NCBI GenBank assembly: GCA_034189165.1 | Contig: JAXHVN010000050.1 | Location: 62,001-126,000 of the forward strand | Direction of reading: 5' to 3' | From: JAASSS01 sp021767745 | GTDB taxonomy: Bacteria > Pseudomonadota > Gammaproteobacteria > UBA5335 | Length of the DNA: 64,000 nt | Shown here: positions 17,190-24,236 of the stretch, in pieces | Numbering within the stretch: the stretch's first letter is position 1 | Layout: every line of letters begins with the position of its first letter | Translations under genes and position numbers: made by a program | The notes under the pieces: model-generated | Seen by the model: the letters and a program-made list of their open reading frames with translations, nothing else | Database searches by the model: none | What the model was told of the DNA's origin: nothing

Positions 17190-18070
17190 GCGGGCGCAGT
17201 GGACTGGTCATCGGCGTGCTCGTGCTCGGGCTGCTGTTGCTGGCCTCGAGCATGGTGATCATCAAGGAGTACGAGCGGGGCCTGCAGCTGCGGCTCGGCG
17301 AGATGGTGGCCGCGGATCTGACGCCGGGGCTGCACTTCAAGCTGCCGCTGGTCGACTCCGCCCGCACCTTCGATGCGCGCCTGCAGACGCTCGACATTCC
17401 GCCGGAGCGTTTCCTGACGGAGGAGAAGAAGAATCTGATCGTCGACTTCTTCGTCAAATGGCGCATCGACGATGTCGCCCGGTTCTATCGCGCGACCGGC
17501 GGCAGCATGCTGCAGACCGAGCAGCGTCTGGAGCAGATCGTGAAGGATGGCCTGCGCAGCGAGTTCGGCAAGCGCACGGTGCAGGAAGCGGTCTCGGGCG
17601 AGCGGCGCCAGATCATGGACAACATCTCTGTCGCTGCCGATGAGGAGGCGGTGAAGCTCGGGGTGAACGTCGAGGAAGTACGCATCAAGCGCATCGATCT
17701 GCCCGCCGAGGTCAGCGAGTCGGTCTACGCTCGCATGGAGGCCGAGCGGGCGCGGACGGCCAAGGAACTTCGCGCCGAGGGCGAGGAGGCGGCCGAGCGC
17801 GTCCGCGCCGGTGCCGATCGCGAGCGGGCAGTGATCATCGCCGAGGCCCACCGCGATGCCGAGCGCGCCCGCGGCACCGGCGACGCCACGGCCGCTGCCA
17901 TCTACGCCGAGGCGCATACTGCCGACCGCGAGTTCTATCGCTTCTATCGCAGCCTGCAGGCCTATCGTACGGCACTGATGGAGGGCAAGAGCGTGCTGGT
18001 GCTGGAGCCGGACAGCGAGTTCTTTCGCTACTTCCGCTCCCCGGACGCCGCCCCCTCCACCCGGCCGTGA
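17186..18070 (+). CDS. hflC: FtsH protease modulator HflC
   Basis: HflC is the partner of HflK. The 294-residue protein has an N-terminal membrane anchor (about 5-25), the KEYERGLQLRLGE entry to the band-7 domain, and the family motif VEEVRIKRIDLPAEVSESVYARMEAER followed by a helical region and FYRFYRSLQAYR. It is coupled to hflK by ATGA. Confidence 0.95.
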   Translation: MSGRSGLVIGVLVLGLLLLASSMVIIKEYERGLQLRLGEMVAADLTPGLHFKLPLVDSARTFDARLQTLDIPPERFLTEEKKNLIVDFFVKWRIDDVARFYRATGGSMLQTEQRLEQIVKDGLRSEFGKRTVQEAVSGERRQIMDNISVAADEEAVKLGVNVEEVRIKRIDLPAEVSESVYARMEAERARTAKELRAEGEEAAERVRAGADRERAVIIAEAHRDAERARGTGDATAAAIYAEAHTADREFYRFYRSLQAYRTALMEGKSVLVLEPDSEFFRYFRSPDAAPSTRP

Positions 18071-18092
18071 GCGTGCCGGCGCGCGTCCTGGT

Positions 18093-18287
18093 ATGGCCTG
18101 GTCCGAACTGCCCGCGGCCGTTGGCCTGATGCTGCCGATCGAGGGCATCGTGCCCTGTGCCTCGCCACGCGTGTACGGGCTCGGCGTCAGCCGTATGGCG
18201 GCGCGTTCGGCCGGGCGGCCACGCGGGCCGGGGCTGCGCTGCCTCATGCCCGTGGTGCAGGTGAGGCCAGCGGGGGCGGGCGGCTAG
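18093..18287 (+). CDS. Short DUF2065 (YjeT)-like protein, C-terminus divergent or decayed
   Basis: In many gammaproteobacteria a small two-span protein of the DUF2065 family lies between hflC and hisZ or purA. The first 25 residues here fit it well (WSEL...VGLMLPIEGIVPCASPR), but the remaining residues are rich in Arg/Gly/Pro and lack the expected second hydrophobic segment. I compared the other two frames after residue 25 and saw no clear recovery of the family pattern. It may be a diverged gene or a decaying one. The TAG ends directly at the hisZ ATG, which would preserve coupling. Confidence 0.5.
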   Translation: MAWSELPAAVGLMLPIEGIVPCASPRVYGLGVSRMAARSAGRPRGPGLRCLMPVVQVRPAGAGG

Positions 18288-19475
18288 ATGGCGACGCCGC
18301 ACGAGGACTGGATGCTGCCCGCCGGGGTGGCCGATGTCCTGCCGCCGGAAGCCGAGGCGCTCGAGCGGCTGCGGGGCACCCTGCTGGCGCTGTATCGCAG
18401 CTGGGGTTACCAGCTCGTGATCACGCCGATGGTGGAGTATCTGGAGACGCTGCTGACCGGGGTCGGCCAGGATCTCGACCTGCAGACGTTCAAGCTCACC
18501 GACCAGCTCAACGGCCGCCTCATGGGCGTGCGCGCCGACATGACGCCGCAGGTGGCGCGGATCGATGCCCATCATCTGCATGGCGAGGCCGTGCGGCGGC
18601 TTTGCTATGTCGGCACCGTGCTCCATACCCGCCCCGACGCGTTCGGCGGCTCCCGCTGCCCGTTGCAGATGGGCGCCGAGCTGTACGGCCACGGCGGCTG
18701 CGAAAGCGACCTGGAGGTGCTCGAGCTGATGCTCGAGAGCCTGCGGGTCGCCGGCGTTGTGGACGTCCACCTCGCACTTGGCCACAGCGGCATCCTGCGG
18801 GCCACGCTGGATGCCGCCGGCATCCCGCCGCCGGTGCGCCCGCTGCTGCTCGACATCCTGCAGCGCAAGGCCAGCCCGGATCTGGCGAGCTTTCTCTCGG
18901 CACATGCGGTGTCGGCCGAAGGAGGCGGCCTGCTGCGGGCCCTGCTGGAGTTGCACGGCGAGCCCGACGTACTGCCGCTGGCGGCAGAGCAGCTGGCCGA
19001 GATGCCGGCTGCAGCCGGCCCGTTGCAGGAACTGCGCTGGCTGGTCGCGCAGCTGCGCGAACGCTGGCCCGCCGTGGCGTTGCATGTCGATCTGGCCGAA
19101 ACGCGCGGCTATGGCTATCACGGTGGGCTGGTCTTCGCCGCGTTCCAGCACGGGCAGGGCAGGGAGATCGCCCGAGGGGGCCGGTATCGCATGGGTGGTC
19201 TGCAGCAGGCTCGCCCGGCCACCGGTTTCACCGCCGATATCAAGACCTTGCTGCTGGCGAGCGAGCCGCGTGTGCCGGCGCCCGCGCCGCACACGGTGCT
19301 GGCGCCGGCCACGCAGGATGCGGCGCTGCGGGACTACGTGGAACGGCTGCGACGCGAGGGCCATTGTGTGGTGACGGCGTTGCCAGGTGCTGCCTCGCCG
19401 CCGGCCGCGGCCATCATCGAGCCTGATGGCCAGGGGGGCTGGCACATGCGGCACTGCGAGGACGAAAAGGAATGA
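18288..19475 (+). CDS. hisZ: ATP phosphoribosyltransferase regulatory subunit HisZ
   Basis: HisZ is a catalytically inactive relative of histidyl-tRNA synthetase that activates short-form HisG, the first enzyme of histidine synthesis. The 395-residue protein begins LPAGVADVLPPEAEALERLR and carries the class II synthetase core (FKLTDQLNGRLMGVRADMTPQVARI) and a shortened C-terminal part (GGRYRMGG...). Its place between hflC and purA, away from the other his genes, is the one seen in Pseudomonas. Its presence implies a short HisG elsewhere. The stop overlaps purA as ATGA. Confidence 0.93.
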   Translation: MATPHEDWMLPAGVADVLPPEAEALERLRGTLLALYRSWGYQLVITPMVEYLETLLTGVGQDLDLQTFKLTDQLNGRLMGVRADMTPQVARIDAHHLHGEAVRRLCYVGTVLHTRPDAFGGSRCPLQMGAELYGHGGCESDLEVLELMLESLRVAGVVDVHLALGHSGILRATLDAAGIPPPVRPLLLDILQRKASPDLASFLSAHAVSAEGGGLLRALLELHGEPDVLPLAAEQLAEMPAAAGPLQELRWLVAQLRERWPAVALHVDLAETRGYGYHGGLVFAAFQHGQGREIARGGRYRMGGLQQARPATGFTADIKTLLLASEPRVPAPAPHTVLAPATQDAALRDYVERLRREGHCVVTALPGAASPPAAAIIEPDGQGGWHMRHCEDEKE

Positions 19476-20773
19476 GTGTGGGCAGGAACGTGATCGTCGT
19501 CGGCGCGCAGTGGGGCGACGAGGGCAAGGGCAAGGTCGTTGATCTGCTGACCGAGCGCAGTGCCGCCGTGGTGCGCTTCCAGGGTGGGCACAATGCCGGC
19601 CACACGCTGGTGATCGACGGTCACAAGACCGTTCTTCACCTGATCCCCTCGGGCGTCCTGCATCCCGGCGTGCAGTGCCTGATCGGCAATGGCGTGGTGC
19701 TCTCGCTGGCGGCGCTCGACGAGGAGCTGGACATGCTCGCCGGCGCTGGGGTGCCTGCCCGGGATCAGGTCCGCATCAGCCCGGCATGTCCGCTCATCCT
19801 GCCCTCGCACATCGCCCTGGATCAGGCCCGCGAGCGGGCGCGGGGGGGGCAGGCGATCGGCACCACCGGGCGCGGTATCGGCCCGGCCTACGAGGACAAG
19901 GTCGCCCGTCGGGGCGTGCGGTTCGTCGATCTGGTCGACCCGGCGCGCGCCGAGGCGCAGCTGCGCGAGCTGATCGACTACCACAACTTCCTGCTGACGG
20001 CCCAGTTCGGTGTGGCGGCGGTGGACGTCGAGGCCAGTGTGAGTCAGACCCTGGAGCAGGCGGCCCGCAACCTGCCGCTGATGGCCGACATCACCGCCAC
20101 GCTTGCGGCGCTGCGTCGCGACGGTGCCAATGTGCTGTTCGAGGGCGCGCAGGGTTCGCTGCTGGATGTCGACCACGGCACCTATCCCTACGTCACCTCC
20201 TCGAACACGACTGCAGGTGGCGCGGCGACGGGCAGTGGCGTCGGCCCCACGTGGTTCGATCATGTGCTCGGGATCGTCAAGGCCTACACCACGCGCGTCG
20301 GCGGCGGACCGTTCCCGACGGAGCTCCACGAAGAGCCCGGCCCGCATCTGGCGAATCGCGGGCGCGAGGTGGGCGCGACCACCGGCCGTGCCCGGCGCTG
20401 CGGCTGGCTGGATGCCGTCGCACTCCGGCGGGCGATGATCAACAACGGCGTCAGCGGGCTGTGCATCACCAAGCTCGATGTGCTCGACGAACTGGAGACG
20501 ATCGAGATCTGCGTCGGCTACCGGACGGCGAGCGGCAAGATGCTCGACGAGCTGCCGGCCGGCGCCGCGGCCCTGGCACCCTGTGAGCCGGTGCTGGAAC
20601 GGCACCCCGGATGGCGGCAGTCCACGCTCGGCGTCCGTCGCTGGGAGGCGCTGCCCGAGGCGGCGCAGGCCTACCTGCGGCGGATCGAGACCTTGCTGGA
20701 GGTGCCGATCGAGCTGGTGTCCACCGGCGCCGAGCGCGAGGACACCATCGTCCTGCGCCATCCCTTCGACTGA
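19472..20773 (+). CDS. purA: Adenylosuccinate synthetase
   Basis: PurA joins IMP and aspartate with GTP, the first step to AMP; purB at 33.4-34.8 kb supplies the next step. The 433-residue protein has the GTP-binding motif GAQWGDEGKGK (11-21), GGHNAGHT, the GTTGRGIGPAYEDK signature and the TTTGRARRCGW-type switch loop. It is the last gene of the conserved nnr-to-purA run. The 36 bases to the convergent diguanylate cyclase gene hold GC-rich repeats but no clear terminator. Confidence 0.97.
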   Translation: MSVGRNVIVVGAQWGDEGKGKVVDLLTERSAAVVRFQGGHNAGHTLVIDGHKTVLHLIPSGVLHPGVQCLIGNGVVLSLAALDEELDMLAGAGVPARDQVRISPACPLILPSHIALDQARERARGGQAIGTTGRGIGPAYEDKVARRGVRFVDLVDPARAEAQLRELIDYHNFLLTAQFGVAAVDVEASVSQTLEQAARNLPLMADITATLAALRRDGANVLFEGAQGSLLDVDHGTYPYVTSSNTTAGGAATGSGVGPTWFDHVLGIVKAYTTRVGGGPFPTELHEEPGPHLANRGREVGATTGRARRCGWLDAVALRRAMINNGVSGLCITKLDVLDELETIEICVGYRTASGKMLDELPAGAAALAPCEPVLERHPGWRQSTLGVRRWEALPEAAQAYLRRIETLLEVPIELVSTGAEREDTIVLRHPFD

Positions 20774-20809
20774 GCGGGGCCGGCGTGTGATGGGCCGGGA
20801 CTGGCGGCC

Positions 20810-21676
20810 TCAGCCGGCGCCCACCCGCGGCGGCTGGTAGAGCTGACAGCCGGCGCGGCCGGCGCGCTTCGCGCGATACATCGCCTGATCGGCCAGACCC
20901 ACCAGTTCCTCGACGTTGTCGGTGTGCGTCGGCGCCGTGGCGACACCGATGCTGGCGGAGACCGGGATCGACCGTTCGGCGACGGCGACGGGCGCGCCGG
21001 TCAGGGCCTGCAGCAGCTTGTCCCCGACTTGCAGCGCCTGGGCGTGATCCGCTTCCGGCAACAGCACCGCGAATTCATCCCCTCCCCAGCGGGCGAGATG
21101 GTCACTGGCCCGCAGTGCGCCCCGCAGGCGGCCGGCAACGGCCTTCAGGTACCGATCGCCCACGTCGTGGCCGAAGCTGTCGTTCACCGACTTGAACCGG
21201 TCCAGGTCGATGAACAGCAGGCTGATCGGGCGCCGGTAGCGCTGGCAGTGGGTGTGCCAGAAGCGCAGCCGCCGCTCCATGGCGTGGCGGTTGTCCAGCT
21301 CCGTGACCGCGTCGTGCTGGGCGAGATAGGCGATCAGCTGGTTGGCCTGGCGGGTTTCCTCCAGCGCCTTGCGCAGATCGCGTGTACGCCGGGCCACCTC
21401 CTGATCCAGGCTTTCGGCCAGTCGGCGCAGGCGGTCCTCCCGCCAGCCGCTCAGGCTCGCGAACAGGCCCAGGAAGATCGGCGCCGTATCGATCACGTAG
21501 AGCAGCGAGTGCTGCGCGTGGGCGCGCCGCAGCAGTTCGCCAATTCCGGCGCCGGCGAACGTCAGTTCGCCCGTTACCAGCAGGAACAGCAGTGAGCCCG
21601 CGGGGAAGCAGGCGCCGAAACCCACGCCGGTGGCGGCGTGCAAGAGCGTCTGCCGGTGCTGTGCAAGCCAGCCCAT
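20810..21676 (-). CDS. Membrane-bound diguanylate cyclase (GGDEF)
   Basis: The protein should make cyclic di-GMP from two GTP. From the ATG at 21676 it is 288 residues, with two hydrophobic segments (about 18-38 and 57-77), a coiled coil (about 80-120) and a GGDEF domain. The active motif is intact (GGDEF, 198-202) and the inhibitory I-site RASD (189-192) is five residues before it, so product inhibition is expected. An upstream ATG at 21715 exists, but the lower one has GGAGG at the right distance. It starts 61 bases after minE on the same strand, so it may belong to the min transcript. No sensor domain is visible beyond the membrane part. Confidence 0.93.
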   Translation of the reverse strand: MGWLAQHRQTLLHAATGVGFGACFPAGSLLFLLVTGELTFAGAGIGELLRRAHAQHSLLYVIDTAPIFLGLFASLSGWREDRLRRLAESLDQEVARRTRDLRKALEETRQANQLIAYLAQHDAVTELDNRHAMERRLRFWHTHCQRYRRPISLLFIDLDRFKSVNDSFGHDVGDRYLKAVAGRLRGALRASDHLARWGGDEFAVLLPEADHAQALQVGDKLLQALTGAPVAVAERSIPVSASIGVATAPTHTDNVEELVGLADQAMYRAKRAGRAGCQLYQPPRVGAG

Positions 21677-21690
21677 GAAGGCCTCCACTG

Positions 21691-21717
21691 CGATGCTACC
21701 CGTAGGTATCGGCATCG
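21691..21717 (-). other. Hairpin between minE and the diguanylate cyclase gene
   Basis: On the minus strand CGATGC and GCATCG form an outer stem, and TACC/GGTA an inner one around a TACG loop, with a CGA bulge. There is no T-tract, and the structure ends about 14 bases before the ATG, just upstream of GGAGG. It could modulate translation of the cyclase or mark an mRNA-processing site; it does not look like a terminator. Confidence 0.4.
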
Positions 21718-21737
21718 GCGGGGGCGGCTGGACCCTG

Positions 21738-22007
21738 TCAGCTGCGGGTGTGCTCCGGCAGGGTGATGTTCAGCTCGAGGATGTCGCAGTCGTTCTGCCG
21801 GCCGACATCGATCTGCACGGCGTCATCGCCCACCGGCACATAGCGGCGCACCACCTCGAGCAGGTCGCGCTGCAGATTCGCGAAGTACGCCGGCCGCGCG
21901 CCGGCGCGCTCGGTGCGCTGGTGGGCGATGACGATCTGCAGGCGCTCCTTGGCGATATCGGCGCTGTTGGCCTTGCGGCTGGGCCGGATCAGGTCGAACA
22001 GTCTCAT
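21738..22007 (-). CDS. minE: Cell division topological specificity factor MinE
   Basis: MinE stimulates the MinD ATPase and drives the pole-to-pole oscillation that keeps the division ring at mid-cell. The 89-residue protein has the anti-MinCD region (ANSADIAKERLQIVIAHQR) and the topological domain (DLLEVVRRYVPVGDDAVQIDV). It is coupled to minD by ATGA. Confidence 0.95.
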   Translation of the reverse strand: MRLFDLIRPSRKANSADIAKERLQIVIAHQRTERAGARPAYFANLQRDLLEVVRRYVPVGDDAVQIDVGRQNDCDILELNITLPEHTRS

Positions 22008-22816
22008 GCGCGACTCCCGAACAGACGCCGCAGCAAGCCACGCTCGGCGGTGACGAAGCGCATCGGCCGTTCCTCGCCGAGGTAGCGGGCGACGATGTCG
22101 TCGTAGGCCCGCCCGGCGTCGGCGCTGTCCTGGAGAATCACCGGGGTGCCGGCGTTGGATGCCGCCAGTACTGCCTGCGACTCTGGAATCACCCCCAGCA
22201 GCGGCACGGCCAGCATCTCCTGGATCTGGTCGACCGCCAGCATCTCGCCTTTCTCGACGCGCACCGGATCGTAGCGAGCGATCACCAGATGCTGGCGCAC
22301 GCGTTCCTCATTGCGCTCCGCGCGGCGCGTGCGGCTCTCGAGCAGGCCGAGGATGCGGTCGGAGTCACGCACCGAGGAGACCTCAGGATTGGTCACCACC
22401 AGGGCGTCATCGGCGAAGTACATCGCCAGTTGCGCACCGCGCTCGATGCCTGCCGGGGAGTCGCAGACGATGTAGTCGAACTGCTCGGCCAGGGCCGTCA
22501 GGACCCGCTCCACGCCCTCAGGCGTCAGGGCGTCCTTGTCCCGTGTCTGCGAGGCCGCCAGCACGCTCAGGTTCTCCACGCGCTTGTCGCGTATCAGCGC
22601 CTGATGCACCGGCACCTTCTCCTGGATCACCTCGACGAAGTCATAGACCACGCGGCGCTCGCAGCCCATGACCAGATCGAGGTTGCGCAGGCCGACGTCG
22701 AAATCGACGATCACGGTCTTGTGGCCCCGCAGGGCCAGGCCGGTGCCGAAGGCGGCGCTGGTGGTCGTCTTGCCGACGCCACCCTTGCCGGATGTGCTGA
22801 CGATGATTCGTGCCAA
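22004..22816 (-). CDS. minD: Septum site-determining ATPase MinD
   Basis: MinD binds the membrane in its ATP form and recruits MinC or MinE. The 270-residue protein has the deviant Walker A motif KGGVGKT (11-17) and ends in a basic amphipathic helix (RGLLRRLFGSRA) that serves as the membrane anchor. The family-standard N-terminus MARIIV requires a TTG start at 22816, which has a GAGGAAGGA stretch just upstream; no ATG fits. The weak start codon may help set the MinD level. Confidence 0.95.
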   Translation of the reverse strand: MARIIVSTSGKGGVGKTTTSAAFGTGLALRGHKTVIVDFDVGLRNLDLVMGCERRVVYDFVEVIQEKVPVHQALIRDKRVENLSVLAASQTRDKDALTPEGVERVLTALAEQFDYIVCDSPAGIERGAQLAMYFADDALVVTNPEVSSVRDSDRILGLLESRTRRAERNEERVRQHLVIARYDPVRVEKGEMLAVDQIQEMLAVPLLGVIPESQAVLAASNAGTPVILQDSADAGRAYDDIVARYLGEERPMRFVTAERGLLRRLFGSRA

Positions 22817-22841
22817 GGCGTCCTTCCTCAGAGTGCGGATC

Positions 22842-23555
22842 TCACCGCGTCACCAGCGGCTCGATGATCAGTTCCTGTTCGTGCTGGCGGATCTGCACCG
22901 GCTGGCCACGCAGCGCACCGGGCATGTCCTCGGCGATCAGATAGCAGCCGGCAATCGCGATCAGCTCGGCCTCCAGTGACTGGCAGAAGATCCGCGCCTC
23001 CTGCGCACCGCGCAGTCCCGCCAGGGCGCGGCCGCGCAGGGGTCCGTAGACGTGGATGTTGCCGTCGGCGAGCAGTTCGGAGCCCGGGCTGCTGCCTTTC
23101 AGGCAGACCAGGTCGCCCTCGGCATGCACCTGCTGCCCGGAGCGCACCGGATCGGTCAGCACGCGCGAGGTGGCCGCCGATCGCACCGCCTCACCGGCGG
23201 GTGCCTCCACCGGTGTGGCTGCCGCTGCCCCGGTACGTTCCGGCCACGCCGGCAGGCCGGCCTCTTCTGCCGGGCCGGCCAGTGGCGTTGGCACCTGGCG
23301 GACGGCCACTGGCACGAAGCCACACGCCCGCAGCCGTGCCACCAGCGCCGGCAGCGCCAGCGTTGCCGGCGCTGCTGCCAGATCCAGCAGCAGTGGCGCA
23401 CCGTCGAAGAAGCCCGGGACCTGCGCCATGGTGTGGCGCAGTCGCTGTTCGATCCGATCGATGTCGTCGGCGGCGACGTGCAACACCGACAGCGTCGCCA
23501 CCGTGCCCTTCAGGGTGCACGGCGGCTGCTGGACCGCCGGCACGACGGCGTTCAT
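22842..23555 (-). CDS. minC: Septum site-determining protein MinC
   Basis: MinC blocks FtsZ polymerisation away from mid-cell. The 237-residue protein has the N-terminal FtsZ-binding domain (about 12-95), a linker rich in Pro/Ala, and the C-terminal beta-helix domain (GSELLADGNIHVYGPLRGRALAG). The ATG at 23555 was chosen because longer readings add a non-conserved stretch. A possible extended -10 (TGCTACATT on the minus strand, 23589-23581) lies about 26 bases upstream. It heads the operon minC-minD-minE. Confidence 0.93.
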   Translation of the reverse strand: MNAVVPAVQQPPCTLKGTVATLSVLHVAADDIDRIEQRLRHTMAQVPGFFDGAPLLLDLAAAPATLALPALVARLRACGFVPVAVRQVPTPLAGPAEEAGLPAWPERTGAAAATPVEAPAGEAVRSAATSRVLTDPVRSGQQVHAEGDLVCLKGSSPGSELLADGNIHVYGPLRGRALAGLRGAQEARIFCQSLEAELIAIAGCYLIAEDMPGALRGQPVQIRQHEQELIIEPLVTR

Positions 23556-23729
23556 GAGCTGTGACTCGACATTGCGCCGTAATGTAGCAAAGCCGGGCCC
23601 CGTTGCCGACCGCTGCCGCTCCCTGCCTGCGACAACGGGCCGCATGGTGCGGTGGTCAGGCTCGACCTAGCATGCGGGGCGCCGCGTCAGGGACGACGGC
23701 GAGCGAACCCATGTACAAGGACCGATTCC

Positions 23730-24236
23730 ATGCGCTCCGCACTTATGGCACTGCCCCTGCTGGCAGCCTCGGCTACTGTCGGTGCCCACCCCAGTTTCGT
23801 CGAGACATCCTTCCCCGCCGGCAGCACGGCCCACCTGCAGCTGCAGATTGCCCACGGCTGTGGCGACAAGCTGACGCATCTGGTGCGCGTCCAGCTGCCC
23901 AATGGCGAGGGGGTATCCGCAGCAGTGACGCAGGCCAAGCCGCGCCAGACGCGTGACTGGCTGATCTCCACCGAGACCGGCCCGGTGGAACCGTTCAGCT
24001 CGCACGGCACCGACCATACGCAGGACGTACGGGCCATCCGCTGGCTGGGCGTGCTGCCGAGCGATCATTACGAACTGTTCGAGTTCCGGGTGCGGCTGCC
24101 GAATCTGGCGGCCGATGAGGCGCCGCTGGAGCTGGCCTTCCCCGTCGAGCAGCTCTGCCCGGGCGAGGGCGATTACGACTGGGACGGCGAGGACGCACCG
24201 CGCATCACCGTGACGCCGCCGGCTCCGCCATCCTGA
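23730..24236 (+). CDS. Secreted YcnI/DUF1775-family protein
   Basis: The 168-residue protein has a signal peptide (about 1-19) that would expose a mature N-terminal histidine (GA|HPSFVET). This arrangement matches YcnI (DUF1775) proteins, in which an N-terminal His helps bind copper. Family motifs GSTAHLQLQIAHGC and THLVRVQLPNGE follow, and an acidic tail ends the protein. Family members usually sit beside copper-import genes (PcoD/CopC type) or a DUF461 chaperone; none is here, and no C-terminal membrane anchor is seen. Its last 64 bases overlap the 3' end of lhr on the other strand. Confidence 0.8.
   Translation: MRSALMALPLLAASATVGAHPSFVETSFPAGSTAHLQLQIAHGCGDKLTHLVRVQLPNGEGVSAAVTQAKPRQTRDWLISTETGPVEPFSSHGTDHTQDVRAIRWLGVLPSDHYELFEFRVRLPNLAADEAPLELAFPVEQLCPGEGDYDWDGEDAPRITVTPPAPPS

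Noticed and set aside
20774..20809. Attachment-site copy of the tRNA-Leu 3' end near purA
   Set aside because: I looked for a repeat of the tRNA end at the left side of the 37.7-kb stretch and found none by eye.
21677..21715. Upstream ATG at 21715 for the diguanylate cyclase
   Set aside because: It lacks a ribosome-binding site, lies within the hairpin, and the ATG at 21676 has GGAGG at good spacing.
23598..23640. Inverted repeat with CCCGTTG and CAACGGG arms upstream of minC
   Set aside because: The arms are short and the loop is long; the DNA is GC-rich, so this is likely chance.
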